This document shows, one piece after another, positions 21,165-22,939 of a stretch of DNA of 22,939 nt. Position numbers and translations under genes: made by a program. The first letter of the stretch is position 1. Every line of letters starts with the position of its first letter. The stretch is taken from positions 6,373-29,311 of the forward strand of contig CALMOR010000158.1 of assembly GCA_937872165.1 (NCBI GenBank). The letters are read 5' to 3'. The notes beneath the pieces are model-generated. The model saw nothing but the letters and a program-made list of their open reading frames with translations. It had not been told where the DNA came from and did not search any database. The stretch is from an uncultured Burkholderiales bacterium (GTDB taxonomy: Bacteria; Pseudomonadota; Gammaproteobacteria; Burkholderiales; Burkholderiaceae_D).

Positions 21165-22055
21165 ATGGACGACGTCACGCCGATCGTCGCCGCGCCGCTC
21201 GACGGCTGGGAAGGCCGCTCGCCCGACGCGACGCTGCGGGCGGTCATCGAGCGCGGCGGGGTGGTGACCTGTCCGTCGCTCGCGTTCGCGCTGTCGGACG
21301 ACGAACATGCGCTCTTCGACGCATCGCTCGCCGACGATCGACGCAAGAGCATCTACGTCCGGCCCGGCCGCGCCGGCATCAGCGGCACGACGGCCACCGG
21401 CGCACGGCGCGACACGGTAGCGGCCGTGATCGACCGCTACGCACGGTCTGCACACGCGCTGATCGACGGCCTCTTCCCCGCCTACGACGCGCCTGCGCAC
21501 GCGACCGGCACGAGCTTTCGGCCACGCGCGATCGGCGACGTGTCGTCGGGCAGGGCGCTGTCGTGGAGGAAGGACGACACGCGTCTGCACATCGACGCGT
21601 TCCCGTCGAATCCGACCCACGGCGAGCGCATCCTGCGCGTCTTCACCAACGTGCATCCGACGACGATGCCGCGAAGCTGGCGCGTCGGCGAACCGTTCGC
21701 GGCGATGGCCGCGCGCTTTCTTCCCCGCACCCGTGCGTTGCCGCCGGGCGGTGCGTGGCTGATGCACAGGCTGAACATCACGAAGCGGCCGCGCTCGGCC
21801 TACGACCATCTGATGCTCCAGCTCCACGATCTCGCGAAGGGCGATCCCGACTATCAGCGCACCTGTCCGCAACGCGAGGTGGACTTCCTGCCCGGCACGA
21901 CCTGGATCTGTTTCTCCGACCAGGTGATGCACGCGGCGATGTCCGGTCAGTTCCTGTTCGAGCAGACCTACCGGCTGCCGCTCGCCCGCATCGCGGACGT
22001 CGACGCGTCGCCGCTGCGCACGCTCGAGCGCCTGACCGGACGCGTGCTCGCCTGA
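21165..22055 (+). CDS. Kdo hydroxylase (KdoO/Kdo3-type) Fe(II)/2-oxoglutarate dioxygenase
   Basis: 296-residue cytoplasmic or membrane-associated enzyme of the Kdo_hydroxy family. Characterised members oxidise the C3 position of the Kdo residue of lipid A-Kdo (to Ko) using O2, Fe(II) and 2-oxoglutarate. The metal site H142-x-D144...H256 is visible in LHIDAFPSNPTHGERILRVF and in FSDQVMHAAMSG. The long conserved stretch AFPSNPTHGERILRVFTNVHP is diagnostic. The ATG at 21165 is preferred; an in-frame TTG at 21149 overlaps the EVE stop. It follows the EVE gene after 11 bp, so both are probably co-transcribed. It ties this segment to the LPS genes at 7-12 kb. Confidence 0.92.
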   Translation: MDDVTPIVAAPLDGWEGRSPDATLRAVIERGGVVTCPSLAFALSDDEHALFDASLADDRRKSIYVRPGRAGISGTTATGARRDTVAAVIDRYARSAHALIDGLFPAYDAPAHATGTSFRPRAIGDVSSGRALSWRKDDTRLHIDAFPSNPTHGERILRVFTNVHPTTMPRSWRVGEPFAAMAARFLPRTRALPPGGAWLMHRLNITKRPRSAYDHLMLQLHDLAKGDPDYQRTCPQREVDFLPGTTWICFSDQVMHAAMSGQFLFEQTYRLPLARIADVDASPLRTLERLTGRVLA

Positions 22056-22108
22056 GACGCGCGTCGCCGCGGATGCGACAGCGGCGGTCGCTGAGCGTCG
22101 TCGGCTTG

Positions 22109-22114
22109 CATAAT
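22109..22114 (+). promoter_or_regulatory. Possible -10 box upstream of the POT transporter gene
   Basis: CATAAT (22109-22114) in the TTGCATAATGCG context lies 38 nt before the ATG at 22153. No good -35 is visible. Weak by itself. Confidence 0.3.
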
Positions 22115-22152
22115 GCGCGGCTGCCATCCACGACCTCACCGAAACCTCTGCG

Positions 22153-22939
22153 ATGACCGTTCTCACCGACTACCCCGCTTCGAGCACGACCGCGGACCCG
22201 GGTCACCACCCGAAGGCCCTGCCGATGCTGTTCCTCACCGAGATGTGGGAACGCTTCAGCTACTACGGCATGCGGGCGCTGCTGGTGCTGTACCTCGTCA
22301 ACGCGCTGCACTACGAACGCAAGGACGCCCTCGCGCTCTACGGCCTCTATACCGGCCTCGTCTACCTGACGCCGATCTTCGGAGGCTATCTCGCGGACCG
22401 CTACCTCGGCCGGCGGAAGGCGATCCTGATCGGCGGCGTGACGATGGCGCTCGGCCACTTCGCGATGGCATTCGAGCCGCTGCTCTATCTCGGCCTCGGG
22501 CTCATCATCATCGGCAACGGCTTCTTCAAGCCGAACATCTCGACGCTCCTCGGCTCGCTCTACGCGCAGCACGATCCGCGGCGCGACGCCGGCTTCACGA
22601 TCTTCTACATGGGCGTCAACCTCGGCGCCTTCCTCGCGCCGCTCGTGGCCGGCACGCTCGGCGAGAAGGTCGGGTGGCACTACGGCTTCGCGGCCGCGGG
22701 CGTCGGCATGGTCGCCGGCCTCGTCCAGTTCGGCCTCGGCCAGAAGAACCTCGGCGACCAGGGCTACCCGCCGGGCAAGACCCGTCTCGATGCTTCCGAC
22801 TGGATGCAGGTCTTCGTCATCGCAGCCTGCATGGTGCCGCTGGTCTACCTGGTGCTCGGCGCGTCTTCGCTCTTCGGCCCTTATTGGCGTGCGTTCGGCG
22901 GAGTGGGCCAGCTGCTCGCGATCGTGGTCGTCTTCGCGG
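22153..22939 (+). CDS. POT/PTR-family peptide transporter (3' end outside window)
   Basis: Proton-coupled oligopeptide transporter of the major facilitator superfamily, inner membrane. About 262 residues are visible before the window ends. Signatures are the helix 1 motif TEMWERFSYYGMRALL (about 29-44, E-x-x-ERF-x-YYG), GGYLADRYLGRR (loop 2-3), FFKPNISTLLGSLY (helix 4) and FTIFYMGVNLGAFLAPL (helix 5). About seven membrane spans are visible. The upstream interval 22056-22152 contains only a weak -10-like box. The substrate is probably di/tripeptides, but some family members carry other compounds. Confidence 0.93.
   Translation, partial: MTVLTDYPASSTTADPGHHPKALPMLFLTEMWERFSYYGMRALLVLYLVNALHYERKDALALYGLYTGLVYLTPIFGGYLADRYLGRRKAILIGGVTMALGHFAMAFEPLLYLGLGLIIIGNGFFKPNISTLLGSLYAQHDPRRDAGFTIFYMGVNLGAFLAPLVAGTLGEKVGWHYGFAAAGVGMVAGLVQFGLGQKNLGDQGYPPGKTRLDASDWMQVFVIAACMVPLVYLVLGASSLFGPYWRAFGGVGQLLAIVVVFA

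Overview
The window is about 23 kb of high-GC, gene-dense chromosome from a Gram-negative bacterium, most likely a betaproteobacterium of the Burkholderiales. The evidence is the 6S RNA type with the order zapB-like/zapA/6S RNA/EVE protein, an LPS heptosyltransferase and MsbA, a Kdo 3-hydroxylase-type dioxygenase, and the strong G/C third-position bias. I see no insertion sequence, phage gene, CRISPR array, tRNA or rRNA. This is a core-genome segment, not an obvious accessory island.

Layout. Positions 1-275 (-) hold the start of a GFA/CENP-V zinc protein. Positions 375-2006 (+) are pgi. Positions 2094-2894 (+) are bfd and bfr, behind a promoter overlapped by a good Fur-type operator. An unbroken minus-strand run then extends from 15366 down to 2901. 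In transcription order it is dnaE, a WaaQ-type heptosyltransferase, a GT4 glycosyltransferase, an MsbA-like ABC flippase, a second GT4 glycosyltransferase, an AhpD-like peroxidase-related protein, feoA, feoB and a small cysteine-rich FeoB-adjacent membrane protein. Divergent from dnaE is trhO (+), which converges on a DUF455 ferritin-like protein (-) with the stop codons overlapping in one CTAG. Next come a gamma-carbonic anhydrase and hslO (+, ATGA overlap), a Tyr/Gly-rich lipoprotein (+) with terminator, a cold-shock gene (-) with terminator and long leader, zapB-like and zapA (+), 6S RNA (+) with terminator, an EVE-domain protein (+), a Kdo hydroxylase-type protein (+), and the start of a POT-family transporter (+) running off the end.

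How the genes fit together. The iron block combines ferrous uptake (feoAB plus the Cys-rich protein) with storage and mobilisation (bfr, bfd). Both halves have Fur-like palindromes at their promoters. The envelope block covers core-oligosaccharide glycosylation and lipid A-core export, and the Kdo hydroxylase near 21-22 kb would modify the same molecule. The rest is growth and stress housekeeping: DNA polymerase III alpha, tRNA U34 hydroxylation, redox chaperone, cold shock, Z-ring assembly and 6S RNA.

I did not find a clearly new multi-gene system. The most unusual items are a 12-bp perfect inverted repeat flanking the csp leader with one arm on its -10 box, the EVE gene starting 9 nt after the 6S terminator, several start codons just downstream of -10-like boxes without Shine-Dalgarno sequences, and the FeoB-adjacent Cys-rich peptide.
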